From positions 1 through 64,000 of the forward strand of contig NZ_FQZA01000011.1 of assembly GCF_900141995.1 (NCBI RefSeq): DNA of 64,000 bases. Reading direction: 5' to 3'. The position numbers and the translations under genes were made by a program. This stretch comes from Palleronia salina. GTDB lineage: Bacteria > Pseudomonadota > Alphaproteobacteria > Rhodobacterales > Rhodobacteraceae. Every line of letters starts with the position of its first letter. The stretch's first letter is position 1. Below are positions 48,344-58,731 of the stretch, piece by piece. The notes under the pieces are model-generated. The model ran no database searches. It was given only the letters and a program-made list of their open reading frames with translations, and was not told the origin of the DNA.

Positions 48344-48453
48344 GGGGACAGCTCCACTTGTGTTGCCCATGGAACTACTGCCCGCCGGTCCAAAGTCCAC
48401 TGCGACGCAATGACTGCGACGTCGCGGCATCCGCCGCCCCCTTGAAACGCGAA

Positions 48454-48479
48454 ACGGCCCGCGGAAGACCGCGGGCCGT
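48454..48479 (-). terminator. hairpin terminator between the L,D-transpeptidase and cioA
   Basis: ACGGCCCGCGG (48454-48464) pairs perfectly with CCGCGGGCCGT (48469-48479) around four bases. On the minus strand it is followed by TTTCGCGTTTC, a weak T-tract. It would end transcription from the transpeptidase gene before the cio promoter. Confidence 0.6.
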
Positions 48480-48505
48480 CTGGGATCGTCGATGCGTGGC
48501 GCGGG

Positions 48506-49072
48506 TCAGCCCATCTTTGGGTACAGCACCACGGGCGTGTCGATCGGGGTCTGGTCGTACAGCACCCGGATATGTTCGTTCGTCAGGCCGGCGCAGCCGT
48601 TGGAGACCGCACGGCCGATGGTGCCGGGATCGTTGGTGCCGTGGATGCGCAGGAAGGTGTCGCCGCGGCCGGGCTGGAAGAGGTAGAGCGCGCGCACGCC
48701 CAGCGGATTGTTGGGGCCGCCGGGGATGCCGTCTTCCTCGTACTGGGCGTATTTCTCGGGCTCACGCTCGACCATGCCGGGGGTGGGCTTCCACGACGGG
48801 TTCGCCTTCTTGGCGCCCACGTAGTATTGCCCCGGCTCGTACAGGCTGTCACGGCCCACGCGGCAGGCATAGCGCACGGCCGTGCCGTCGGCGCGGGTGT
48901 GGTAAAGCCGGAAATGGTTGGGGAAGACGTGGATCTCGTTGGCGGGCAGCGGCACCCGCATCTGCACCAGCGTCGGCGGCGGGATGCCCGCTGCCTGCGC
49001 CTCGGCCCGCAGCCCGAGCGCCGAAACGCCGAACGCGGCCAGGCCGGTCGTGATGAATTCGCGTCTGTTCAT
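48506..49072 (-). CDS. L,D-transpeptidase (ErfK/YbiS/YcfS/YnhG family)
   Basis: A 188-residue YkuD-domain protein with a Tat-type signal (MNRREFITTGLAAFG, cleavage near AEA). The catalytic region is FLRIHGTNDPGTIGRAVSNGCAGL with His144 and nucleophile Cys160; the usual Arg after the Cys motif is replaced (CAGL instead of CIRM), which is a divergent feature. It would make 3-3 cross-links in peptidoglycan or attach proteins to it in the periplasm. Confidence 0.87.
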   Translation of the reverse strand: MNRREFITTGLAAFGVSALGLRAEAQAAGIPPPTLVQMRVPLPANEIHVFPNHFRLYHTRADGTAVRYACRVGRDSLYEPGQYYVGAKKANPSWKPTPGMVEREPEKYAQYEEDGIPGGPNNPLGVRALYLFQPGRGDTFLRIHGTNDPGTIGRAVSNGCAGLTNEHIRVLYDQTPIDTPVVLYPKMG

Positions 49073-49165
49073 TGCCCACCTCTGGAGAAAATCCGTTTGC
49101 GCCAAAGATACAGGCGATTTTGCGTGGGACAACCACGATGACACCGGCGTGACCGCGATCGGCGC

Positions 49166-49924
49166 TCAACCCCGACCGGCAAGCCCCAGCTTGTGCGCCA
49201 GGGCGATGGCCTTGTCGACCCACAGGCGCCGTTGCTTGGCCAGGCCATAGGTCGCCCGGCGCTGGGTCTTGTCGGCGCGCCGCGTGCGCGCATCGATGTC
49301 GCTGGGATGATCGCCGGCACGGAACAGCGGCGGCCAGACGCTCAGCCCCCGGCCGGTGCGGGTCTGCCAGTGGCGGTAGTGATTGTCGACCGGGCAGATG
49401 ATGTGGGCGGAGTCCGCGACAAGGCGCGCGGCGGCGTCCCGTGTCATCAGGATCGCGGTCCCGAGCATCGGGAAGTAATGCGCCCGCAGGATCGTGCGTC
49501 CCGCCACCTCGGCGAAGGGAGTCGAGATCTTGCGCTTGTGCGCGCCCAGGTTCACCAGCTCCCACGCGGGGGCGTCGTCACCGGACAGCCAGTCCAGCAC
49601 CGGGCCCATGGCCTCGACCGCGCCATCGGTCAGGGTGAAATCGTCCTCGAGCACCAGCCCGAGCGCATGGTCGCTGTCCAGGAACGCCTGCGCCGCCTTG
49701 GCGTGGCTCAGGTGGCAGGCGATCTCGCCCCCCGTCATCGACCGCCCCATGTAGCGGCGGGCGGCGGCGTCATCGTAGGCGTCGAAGGTGCTGACGGGCA
49801 GGCCGCGACCGTCCACCGCCGGCACGCGCATCCAGGCTAGCCCGAGTGTCTCGAGCTGGGCCACCGCAGACTGCCGCCGCGTGTCCGACCCGTCGAGGTT
49901 GATGAGAAACGCCCCCACGCTCAT
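49166..49924 (-). CDS. glycosyltransferase family 25 protein
   Basis: A 252-residue GT25 (LPS/collagen glycosyltransferase) domain. Family phrases are FLINLDGSDTRR at the N-terminus, GEIACHLSHAKAAQAFL and LVLEDDFTL (the metal-binding acidic motif). It probably adds galactose or a related sugar to lipopolysaccharide. It overlaps the GT4 gene by four bases. Confidence 0.86.
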   Translation of the reverse strand: MSVGAFLINLDGSDTRRQSAVAQLETLGLAWMRVPAVDGRGLPVSTFDAYDDAAARRYMGRSMTGGEIACHLSHAKAAQAFLDSDHALGLVLEDDFTLTDGAVEAMGPVLDWLSGDDAPAWELVNLGAHKRKISTPFAEVAGRTILRAHYFPMLGTAILMTRDAAARLVADSAHIICPVDNHYRHWQTRTGRGLSVWPPLFRAGDHPSDIDARTRRADKTQRRATYGLAKQRRLWVDKAIALAHKLGLAGRG

Positions 49925-50964
49925 CGCAGCGTCCGCACCTTGTCTTGCGGGGTCCTGAAAAGGCGCATGTAGGCGTCACAGACCGCATCTTCGGAGAACA
50001 TGGCCTCGAGCCGTTCGCGCGCCGATGTCGCCATCGTCGCGGCGGCGTCGCGGTTCCCGAGAAGGCGCGACAGGGCGGCGGCGGTGCCGTCGACATCGTC
50101 GATATCGGCCATCAACCCGTCCTCGCCGTCGCGCATGAACCACGCCGGGCCCTCGCAGCGGCTGGAGACGCTCGGCACACCGGCCTTCCACGCTTCCAGC
50201 AGCACGTTGCCCAGCGGCTCGTGGCGCGAGGGCAGGACGAAGGCGTCGCCCGAGGCGATATGGTGAATGGGTTCGTCCACCCAGCCGACGAAGCGGGTGC
50301 GATCGGCGATCCCCAGCTCGCGGGCCAGCTGCTCCAGCGCGTCGCGTTCCTTGCCGTCCCCGACCAGCCACAACCAAGCCCCCGGGATCTGCGCCACGGC
50401 GCGCAGCGCGACGTCCATCCCCTTGCGCGGCACGAACCGCCCGCCCGTCACCACCAGCGGCGCGTCCTCGGGCGTGTCATGCTGCGCGCGGGGAACGGGC
50501 TCGGGCGTGACCCAGCGGGGGAAGTTCGAGATCGTGGCCAGCCCGCGGTCCCAGCCCAGCGCGTCGCAATGGGCGGTGATGCCGGGTGTGTTCCCGACGA
50601 TCATGTCGCAATGGCCGAAATGCTTGAGGTTCGCGGGATAGTCGCCCAGCCGCACCAGCCGCGTGCCATCGAAGTTGCGGGGTTGCAGCTGCGATGCGCG
50701 GGGCATCCACGACATCACCGCGTCGGGGCGAAACTCGGCGATGTGCCGGTCCAGCTTGCGCCGCGTCAGCCAGCGGGTCAGCGAGATGCGGCGGAAATTG
50801 TCGTATTCCACGGGACCCAGCGCGGCGATGGCCTCGCCCCAGCTGCGGTCGGGCCGGATGAAGAACCGCTGCTCCACGCCGCGCTGGTCGAAGGCCCGGG
50901 CGAGGTTCACGAAAAACCGCTCGGCCCCGCCCTCCTTGCCGAAATGCAGGTGGATGACCCTCAT
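49921..50964 (-). CDS. glycosyltransferase family 4 protein
   Basis: A 347-residue GT-B glycosyltransferase. N-terminal HLHFGKEGGAERFFVNLA is the acceptor-side loop; the C-terminal donor site includes GGRFVPRKGMDVALRAVA and the EPLGNVLLEAWKAGVPSVSSRCEGP block. It belongs to the FkbM-GT4-GT25 run, probably acting on a surface glycan. Four-base overlaps link all three genes. Confidence 0.87.
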   Translation of the reverse strand: MRVIHLHFGKEGGAERFFVNLARAFDQRGVEQRFFIRPDRSWGEAIAALGPVEYDNFRRISLTRWLTRRKLDRHIAEFRPDAVMSWMPRASQLQPRNFDGTRLVRLGDYPANLKHFGHCDMIVGNTPGITAHCDALGWDRGLATISNFPRWVTPEPVPRAQHDTPEDAPLVVTGGRFVPRKGMDVALRAVAQIPGAWLWLVGDGKERDALEQLARELGIADRTRFVGWVDEPIHHIASGDAFVLPSRHEPLGNVLLEAWKAGVPSVSSRCEGPAWFMRDGEDGLMADIDDVDGTAAALSRLLGNRDAAATMATSARERLEAMFSEDAVCDAYMRLFRTPQDKVRTLR

Positions 50965-51734
50965 CCGTCCGCGCGCTCCCGCTCGAAAAGGATGTTCTTG
51001 TGCATGACGGTATGATGGACGAAGCCCCCGCGGACCAATCTTTCGATCATTTCATCCGTGGCCTCGGTCCCCACGATGTGGGGGTGCGTCTCGACGAGGA
51101 GCGCCCGCACACCGGCGGGCAGGGGATCTCGCAGCAAGTCGATCTCGGCCCCCTCCACGTCCATGACGATGACGTCGGGCTCCAGCGACGCCAGAAGACC
51201 CGAGAACGCGACCGCGGGCACTTCGACGCGCGTTGCGCCCGCTTCCCTGTCGATGATCGAGGAAGAGACGAGATTGGTATCGCGGTAGAAGACCACCGGC
51301 TGGCCGTCCTTGGTGACCGCCTTGAACGTCAGGTCCGGGGCCATGTCGTTCAGGCGACGGTTCTCGTCCAGGATCGGTTTGAGCGTGTCGTTCGCCTCGA
51401 AGGACGATACGTTCTGCGGGCCGGTAAGGCGCGCCGCCAGCAGCGAGATGAACCCGACGCCGGTGCCGATCTCGAGAACCTTCTCGCCCGGCTTCAGGCC
51501 CTTTTGCAGAAGCTCGGCCTCGGCCAGTTCGTAGGTGCCGGCAAGAATGGCGCCGCAGACCGATCGCGGGACGATCGTCTCGTCCACGCACAGCCTGACG
51601 CCGAAGCGTTCCACGTGCTTGGTGCCGGTCAGTCGACCGAAGACACGCCGAAGCGAGCGCAGCGCCGGTTTCGGTCGCGGCACGTTCTCGATGAATACGG
51701 TGTGACCGGCGATCTCACGCGGTTCTCTCGTCAT
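50961..51734 (-). CDS. FkbM-family SAM-dependent methyltransferase
   Basis: A 257-residue methyltransferase with SAM motif VLEIGTGVGFISLLAARL and the FkbM hallmark VIVMDVEGAEIDLL. FkbM proteins methylate sugar or polyketide hydroxyls. AGGAGG lies ten bases before the ATG. It is the first gene of the three-gene glycan run and probably methylates a sugar made or added by the neighbouring transferases (inference). Confidence 0.83.
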   Translation of the reverse strand: MTREPREIAGHTVFIENVPRPKPALRSLRRVFGRLTGTKHVERFGVRLCVDETIVPRSVCGAILAGTYELAEAELLQKGLKPGEKVLEIGTGVGFISLLAARLTGPQNVSSFEANDTLKPILDENRRLNDMAPDLTFKAVTKDGQPVVFYRDTNLVSSSIIDREAGATRVEVPAVAFSGLLASLEPDVIVMDVEGAEIDLLRDPLPAGVRALLVETHPHIVGTEATDEMIERLVRGGFVHHTVMHKNILFERERADG

Positions 51735-51880
51735 GCTGTGGGTGCCTCCTGGAGACGAACCGCCGGTGCCGGTCCCGCTGAAATGTGTTCGATCACAAGG
51801 ACCCGAACCGTGCGTCCGTGTATCCTCGCGCCGTTGCCATGCCATACGCAACCACGGCAAGGCGAGAGTAGGATACCCGG

Positions 51881-52582
51881 TTACTTCCTGGCCACCAGCA
51901 TCCAGCCGGGAGACACGGCGCAGATGCGATCGCCCCTTTTGCCACCGTAGACGGATTGGCGGATTGTTATCTTCGCGTAAAGCCAGTCCTTCAGATGCTG
52001 TAGATGGAACTGCCCACGCGGCCAGATTCCGCGATGCCCCAGGATCGAGCCGGCCGAGGTGTAGCGCCCCCAGACCAGCGGTTGCAGGTTCAGCGCGTCG
52101 AAGCCGACGCGGCGGCACGTTTCCTGCCACCAACTCGGCGTGGCGCGGGTGAAATCGTCGGGGTGGCCGTGGATGCGGAAGATGAAGGGCACGGTGATGA
52201 TCGCCCGCCCGCCCTTCTTGAGCACACGGAAGATCTCGTTCATCGAGGCGACGGGATCATAGATGTGTTCAAGGGTATTGAAGCACACGACGCAAACGAA
52301 GCTGTCATCGTCGAAGGGCAGGGGTTCGCCCGGTTTGACGATGTGGGTCGGTTTGATGCCGGGATCGATATTCGCGGACTTCACGCTGTCCGCGTTCTTC
52401 AGCAGGCCGGTATAGGGCGCCTTGCTGCCGCCGCCGTAGTCCAGCACATCGCCCGAAATGTCGGTCGAGCCGATGGCCTCGTATTCCAGAACACGCAGGC
52501 AGGACAGGCCGGGGTGGTCCCGGTAGAGAGACCGCCACCGCGACAGGGTCGGGGTTGGCGGTGGAACATAGGTGTATTCCAT
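51881..52582 (-). CDS. class I SAM-dependent methyltransferase
   Basis: A 233-residue methyltransferase of the UbiE/Methyltransf_11 type. The SAM loop is VLDYGGGSKAPYTGLL, an unusual variant with DYGGG, and the acidic NTLEHIYDPVASMNEIFRVLKKGG segment follows. Similar proteins sit in O-antigen or capsule clusters. Start is ATG 52582 with GAGGG upstream; a GTG eight codons earlier falls in a hairpin. It lies 66 bases after the pnp stop region on the same strand. Confidence 0.8.
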   Translation of the reverse strand: MEYTYVPPPTPTLSRWRSLYRDHPGLSCLRVLEYEAIGSTDISGDVLDYGGGSKAPYTGLLKNADSVKSANIDPGIKPTHIVKPGEPLPFDDDSFVCVVCFNTLEHIYDPVASMNEIFRVLKKGGRAIITVPFIFRIHGHPDDFTRATPSWWQETCRRVGFDALNLQPLVWGRYTSAGSILGHRGIWPRGQFHLQHLKDWLYAKITIRQSVYGGKRGDRICAVSPGWMLVARK

Positions 52583-52599
52583 GTCTCGGGCCCTCGTGT

Positions 52600-52631
52600 C
52601 TGTCACCCCCGCGACGAGGCGGGGGTGACAG
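52600..52631. repeat. 13-bp perfect palindrome (REP-like) after pnp
   Basis: CTGTCACCCCCGC (52600-52612) and GCGGGGGTGACAG (52619-52631) are exact reverse complements around GACGAG. There is no T-tract on either strand. GTCACCCCCGC palindromes of this sort are widely dispersed in alphaproteobacterial genomes, so it may be a REP-like element that also protects the pnp 3' end. Confidence 0.6.
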
Positions 52632-52648
52632 TAAGGTTACGGCAGAGA

Positions 52649-54781
<2,133 letters not shown>

Positions 54782-55172
54782 CTATCGTATCCTATCTGGG
54801 CCGGATCTGCCGGAGCGTTCCCCGGTGGCCCTGTTTCGTGGCGGCCGTATTGCCGCCGACCCCTGTCTCATCGTTTTCATGCGCCGGGGTCATGGCGTCA
54901 CGTCTCAGATGCGCGCGCCTTACAGGAAAATGCACGTGGTTGCTAGGTGCGGCGGGCGGATGCGCCGCAGGGCGCAGCCCGGTCCTCCAGCCCGTTAACG
55001 ATTGTGTCGCGGCCGGGCACATTACGAAGGAAACCAGAATTATTTTCATCATATTGCCGCAATCGGATGTGAAGACCTCATCGTGAGTTAACCGAATTGA
55101 AGAGCGCGCCGGGTATTTTTGAAGGCGCAAGATCGCGTGGATTGACGACGCAGAGGCCCGAAAGCAGAGCAG
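54782..55172. other. 391-base gap between divergent pnp and Hint genes
   Basis: No convincing coding sequence. The stretch 55000-55120 is unusually AT-rich for this genome (for example the ATTATTTTCATCATATTG run near 55050), which suggests promoters for the Hint-protein gene and possibly imported DNA. I could not place -35/-10 boxes with confidence. Confidence 0.5.
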
Positions 55173-56366
55173 ATGGCAACCGTTTACGATCTCTTCGAGG
55201 TCACGGGGATCTCGGAAAACACGACGTACTCGTTGGCGCTCGGAAACTTGCTGGGCGTGGTGAACAGCGCGTCGGCGACGGATCTGGACGACGGCGAGTT
55301 CGACATCGGCGACGATTTCGTCATCGACGGCACCACCTATACCATCGATCGCATCCAGGAGCCCACCAACACCGGCCGCTTCACCGAGGGCGACGGAACC
55401 AACAACTCGTTCAATCCCCAGAGCGAAAGCAATCTCGACGCGGTTTTCCTGACCGTTTCGAACGGCGGTGACACACGGTACTTCATCATCCCGTCGGATC
55501 GCTACGGCGACATGAATGTCGAGGAGATCCGGACTGGCAGCCTGAACGATGTCGGGGGAAGCGACGCCGCGCTGGTATCGACCACGGACGATAACGTGCG
55601 CGCGGTCTGCTTCGCCCGGGGCACCCGCATCTTCGTCTCCGCCGGGATGGACCGCCCGGTCGAGGATCTTCGCGTCGGCGACTGGGTGCGCACCGCCGAT
55701 CGCGGCTTCCAGCGCGTGGTCTGGATCGGCGCGACCCGGATCGAGGCTGCGACGCTGCGCAAGAATCCCAGGCTCGGTCCGGTCCGCATCCGCCGCGGAT
55801 CCCTCGGGCCGGGGCTGCCCACGCGCGACCTGACCGTGTCGCCGCAGCACCGCGTTCTCGTGCGGTCCCGCATCGCCGAACGCATGACCGGTTCGTCCGA
55901 GGTACTGATCGCCGCCCGGCACCTGGTCGGTCTCGACGGGATCAAGCGGGCGGGGATCGGGAAGGGCGTGGACTACTATCACATCCTGCTGGAGCGGCAC
56001 GAGATCCTCTGGGCCGAGCGGGCCCCGTGCGAAAGCCTGCTTCTCGGCCAAGAAAGCCTGAAGACCCTTGGCGACGAGAACATGGCAGAGATCCGGTTGA
56101 ACCACCCCGCGGCCCTGGCCTTGGCGGGGCCGGACCGCGCCGCACGGCCCATCCTGTCTGCCCCCAAGGCACGTCGACTGGTCTGGCGCCATGCGAAGAA
56201 TCGCAAATGGCTGATCGAGCCGCACGGAACCGAGGGCTATCCGATGCTCTCCGTGCCGGACCTTCCCCGGTCGGACGCCGTTCGGCGCGGCCTTTTGCGG
56301 CAGCCGGAGCGGGCGCGGGCCGGAAACCGGTCGCGGCACATCTCGACCCGCCGGAACATCGCCTGA
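55173..56366 (+). CDS. Hint-domain protein (Hedgehog/intein-type), probably secreted
   Basis: A 397-residue protein common in Rhodobacteraceae. Residues 1-140 are acidic and glycine/asparagine-rich, with short beta repeats. A Hint domain starts at VCFARGTRIFVSAG (Cys146) and includes VEDLRVGDWVRTADRGFQ and TVSPQHRVLV (221-230), then ARHLVGLDGI. Residues 290-397 are basic. There is no classical signal peptide, and such proteins are often type I secreted. It may autoprocess at Cys146 as Hint modules can, but the intein C-terminal splice residues are absent. It interrupts the rpsO-pnp neighbourhood on the opposite strand. Confidence 0.8.
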   Translation: MATVYDLFEVTGISENTTYSLALGNLLGVVNSASATDLDDGEFDIGDDFVIDGTTYTIDRIQEPTNTGRFTEGDGTNNSFNPQSESNLDAVFLTVSNGGDTRYFIIPSDRYGDMNVEEIRTGSLNDVGGSDAALVSTTDDNVRAVCFARGTRIFVSAGMDRPVEDLRVGDWVRTADRGFQRVVWIGATRIEAATLRKNPRLGPVRIRRGSLGPGLPTRDLTVSPQHRVLVRSRIAERMTGSSEVLIAARHLVGLDGIKRAGIGKGVDYYHILLERHEILWAERAPCESLLLGQESLKTLGDENMAEIRLNHPAALALAGPDRAARPILSAPKARRLVWRHAKNRKWLIEPHGTEGYPMLSVPDLPRSDAVRRGLLRQPERARAGNRSRHISTRRNIA

Positions 56367-56388
56367 CCTTCACCGGGACGCGCAGGAA

Positions 56389-56408
56389 AAAGGCGCGCGT
56401 GCGCCTTT
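56389..56408 (+). terminator. hairpin after the Hint-protein gene
   Basis: AAAGGCGC (56389-56396) and GCGCCTTT (56401-56408) form a perfect 8-bp stem with a GCGT loop, 22 bases after the Hint stop. The T-run is only three bases (CTTTCG), so termination on the plus strand would be weak. Confidence 0.4.
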
Positions 56409-56434
56409 CGCGACAAAGCCCCCGTCAGGCCAGC

Positions 56435-56461
56435 AAAAAGGGCCGCACACTGGCGGCCCTT
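56435..56461 (-). terminator. Rho-independent terminator of rpsO
   Basis: On the minus strand AAGGGCCGC (56461-56453) pairs with GCGGCCCTT (56446-56438) and is followed by a T-run (56439-56435). It lies 29 bases after the rpsO stop and separates rpsO from pnp transcriptionally. Confidence 0.8.
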
Positions 56462-56489
56462 CGGAAACACATCTTTTGTCGCGCGCAGC

Positions 56490-56759
56490 TTAGCGGCGGA
56501 TGCCCAGGCGCTTGATCAGGTCCTGGTAACGGGCCTCGTCGCGGGCCTTGGTGTAGTCCAGCAGCTTGCGGCGCTGGGCGACCAGCTTCAGAAGGCCACG
56601 GCGCGAGTGGTTGTCCTTCTTGTGGGTCTTGAAGTGCTCGGTCAGCGCGGCAATCCGGGTGGTCAGGATGGCGACCTGCACCTCGGGCGAACCGGTGTCG
56701 CCGCTCTTGGTGCCGAATTCCTTGATGAGACGCTGTTTTTCGTCTGCGGTGATCGACAT
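56490..56759 (-). CDS. rpsO: 30S ribosomal protein S15
   Basis: An 89-residue S15 with all family features: [45 protein letters not shown] and the C-terminal [13 protein letters not shown]. It binds the central domain of 16S rRNA. GAAGGAGA precedes the ATG. It has its own terminator, and its usual neighbour pnp is displaced by the Hint gene. Confidence 0.96.
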   Translation of the reverse strand: MSITADEKQRLIKEFGTKSGDTGSPEVQVAILTTRIAALTEHFKTHKKDNHSRRGLLKLVAQRRKLLDYTKARDEARYQDLIKRLGIRR

Positions 56760-57000
56760 CGGGTATCTCCTTCTTAAGGTCTGGTGTGACGGCGCAGGCC
56801 GGGATGTCGTCCAGCAAGGCCCATGGAGTCCGCACGCAACGGTGCGGATGCGCGTCTAGACCAATCGGCGCGCCATGAAAACCCCCCCGTCCGGGCCGGT
56901 CGCGGTGGTTCCTTCAATTTTCCCCATTTCAACCCCGCGCTGAGCGCAATCCGCGTCCACTGTGCAGGAAAGAAAGCCCGGTCAAGGAGGTGCGGTCGGC

Positions 57001-57723
57001 ATGTCTATGGTATTCCTGACAGCGGCGGCCGCGCTGTTCGTCCTGTCGATGATTGATCTCAAGGGCGCCAAGGTCGACGGGGAAAATGCCGCGCCGGGAC
57101 GTCTCCAGCGGCTGCGCGGCCGGATCGCCGATGTAGTCGCGGGCCTGAAGCCCCTCCTTGGCAAGCGCGGCAACCGGCCCGGCGCCGATGCTGACGCGAG
57201 CAGCTGGGACCATGACACCGAAACCGATGGCGATGATGGTCAGACCCTCGACGGGTTGCTGTCCAAGCTGGCGCCGCCGCCGGGCGTGGCGGACGGGGAC
57301 AGCCGCGCCTTCCGCGAAAGCCTCCAGACCGACCTCGCCAGCGAGATCGGGTCGCTTCGCACCATGCAGGAAACGCCGCGCGCCGCCGCGCCGGCCGCCG
57401 CCGCAACGGCCGGCGGTCCCCCCCTGCCGCTGGCCGGCGGCACCTGGGTAGACGGCACCGAGGCCAGCGCGCCCGTCATCGACGATTTCGACCCCGAGGA
57501 AGACCAGCTGGTCATCGTCTACGATCCCAATGCCTCGGCCTATCCGCGAGTCTCGGTCCAGGCGGTCGACGGCACCAGCGACGTGTTCGTGCGGCTGGAC
57601 GGGAAGGTGATGATGCGGGTGACCGGCGGGGCCGGCCGGGTCGATCCCGACGACATCGAGCTGATCGGATCGGACCTGGAAGCCGAGCTCGCCGCCGTGA
57701 ACGAGACCCGCGACGCGGCCTGA
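57001..57723 (+). CDS. membrane-anchored hypothetical protein with C-terminal beta domain
   Basis: A 240-residue protein with one N-terminal membrane helix (about 3-17), an acidic/alanine-proline-rich linker and a C-terminal domain from VIDDFDPEEDQLVIVYDPN onward that looks beta-rich (residues about 170-230). AAGGAGGTG ten bases before the ATG is the strongest ribosome binding site seen here and fixes the start. The end of this protein shares the pattern DF-P--D-L-I with the C-terminus of the protein at 58732-59712, suggesting paralogy; related segments occur near Ca-binding RTX proteins. No function is known. Confidence 0.65.
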   Translation: MSMVFLTAAAALFVLSMIDLKGAKVDGENAAPGRLQRLRGRIADVVAGLKPLLGKRGNRPGADADASSWDHDTETDGDDGQTLDGLLSKLAPPPGVADGDSRAFRESLQTDLASEIGSLRTMQETPRAAAPAAAATAGGPPLPLAGGTWVDGTEASAPVIDDFDPEEDQLVIVYDPNASAYPRVSVQAVDGTSDVFVRLDGKVMMRVTGGAGRVDPDDIELIGSDLEAELAAVNETRDAA

Positions 57724-57732
57724 GCGCCGCGT

Positions 57733-58638
57733 CTAGTCTGCCCCGAAGAAGTCCATCGCTGCGTCGATGACCTGGCCGGGCGCCTCTTCCATCGTGAAGT
57801 GCCCGCCGTCGCATTCGGCCAGGGTGATGTCCTCGGCCCAGTCGTGCCACAGGCCGGCCGGGTCGCCCGTGCGCGCCGGAAACCCGCTGCGACCGTGCAG
57901 GAACAGGACCGGCGCCGCGATTCGCCGTCCGGCGGCGCGGTCCGCGTCGTCGATGCGCCGGTCTGTCGTGGCCCCCGCGCGATAGTCGGCGCACATGGCC
58001 GCGCGCCGCTCGGGCGTTGCCATCTGCGCGCGATAGGCCTCCAGCGCCGTGTCCGAGAAGGGGGCCAGGTCGCGCGTCGCCGACCAGCTGGCCAGCGTCC
58101 AGTCCAGGTATCCCCCGGGGTCCGCGCCGATCATCCGCTCGGGCAGGGGGCTGGGCTGCGCAAGGAAGGTCCAGTGGTAAGCCGCCATGGCGATCTCGGC
58201 CGTCCACATGGACCAGAAACTGCCGGTGGGCACGATCTCGATCACGCCCAGGCGGCGCAGGCGGTCGGGATGGTCCAGCGCGAATCGGTAAGCCACCCGC
58301 GCCCCGCGGTCATGCCCCAAGACATGGGCCCGCTCGATCCCCAGCCTATCCAGCAGCCCGGCGATATCCGCGGCCATCGCGCGCTTGGAATAGACGGTGT
58401 GGTCCGCGTCGTCGGCGGGCGCGTCGCTGTCGCCATAGCCGCGCAGGTCGGGCACGATCACGTCGAAGCGCGCCGCCAGCGCGGGCGCCACGCGATGCCA
58501 GGCCTGCGACGTCTCGGGATAGCCGTGCAACAGCACGAGGGGCGGGCCCGATCCGGCCCGCGCCACCGACAGGCTGACCGCACCGCAATTCACGCGGCGA
58601 TGGTCGAACGCTTCGAAATCGGACGGGGCGTTGGACAT
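57733..58638 (-). CDS. haloacetate (fluoroacetate) dehalogenase-like alpha/beta hydrolase
   Basis: A 301-residue alpha/beta hydrolase with an Asp nucleophile: GHDRGAR has Asp110, Arg111 and Arg114. Other positions match, from memory of the Rhodopseudomonas fluoroacetate dehalogenase RPA1163, residue for residue: His155-Trp156 (YHW), Trp185 (ASWS), Tyr219 (CADYR) and His280 (GGHF). The one difference is Glu134 in place of the Asp of the catalytic triad. HGYPETSQAW is the oxyanion loop. It should hydrolyse haloacetates, or act as an epoxide hydrolase if the assignment is wrong. It converges on the preceding plus-strand gene with nine bases between stops. Confidence 0.8.
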   Translation of the reverse strand: MSNAPSDFEAFDHRRVNCGAVSLSVARAGSGPPLVLLHGYPETSQAWHRVAPALAARFDVIVPDLRGYGDSDAPADDADHTVYSKRAMAADIAGLLDRLGIERAHVLGHDRGARVAYRFALDHPDRLRRLGVIEIVPTGSFWSMWTAEIAMAAYHWTFLAQPSPLPERMIGADPGGYLDWTLASWSATRDLAPFSDTALEAYRAQMATPERRAAMCADYRAGATTDRRIDDADRAAGRRIAAPVLFLHGRSGFPARTGDPAGLWHDWAEDITLAECDGGHFTMEEAPGQVIDAAMDFFGAD

Positions 58639-58731
58639 GAGCTTAACCTTGAAAGTGAATTTCTTCTCACACCCGACGGTAATCCAGCCACCCTACAGTG
58701 TCCCGGACAATCGGGGCGAAGGGGTGAGGAT

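Noticed and set aside
54782-55172. A tRNA or riboswitch in the pnp-Hint gap
   Set aside because: No cloverleaf or conserved riboswitch core could be traced by eye; only AT-rich promoter-like DNA.
55608-56000. A protein-splicing intein
   Set aside because: The Hint module lacks the C-terminal His-Asn and following nucleophile of a splicing intein, and no extein is evident.
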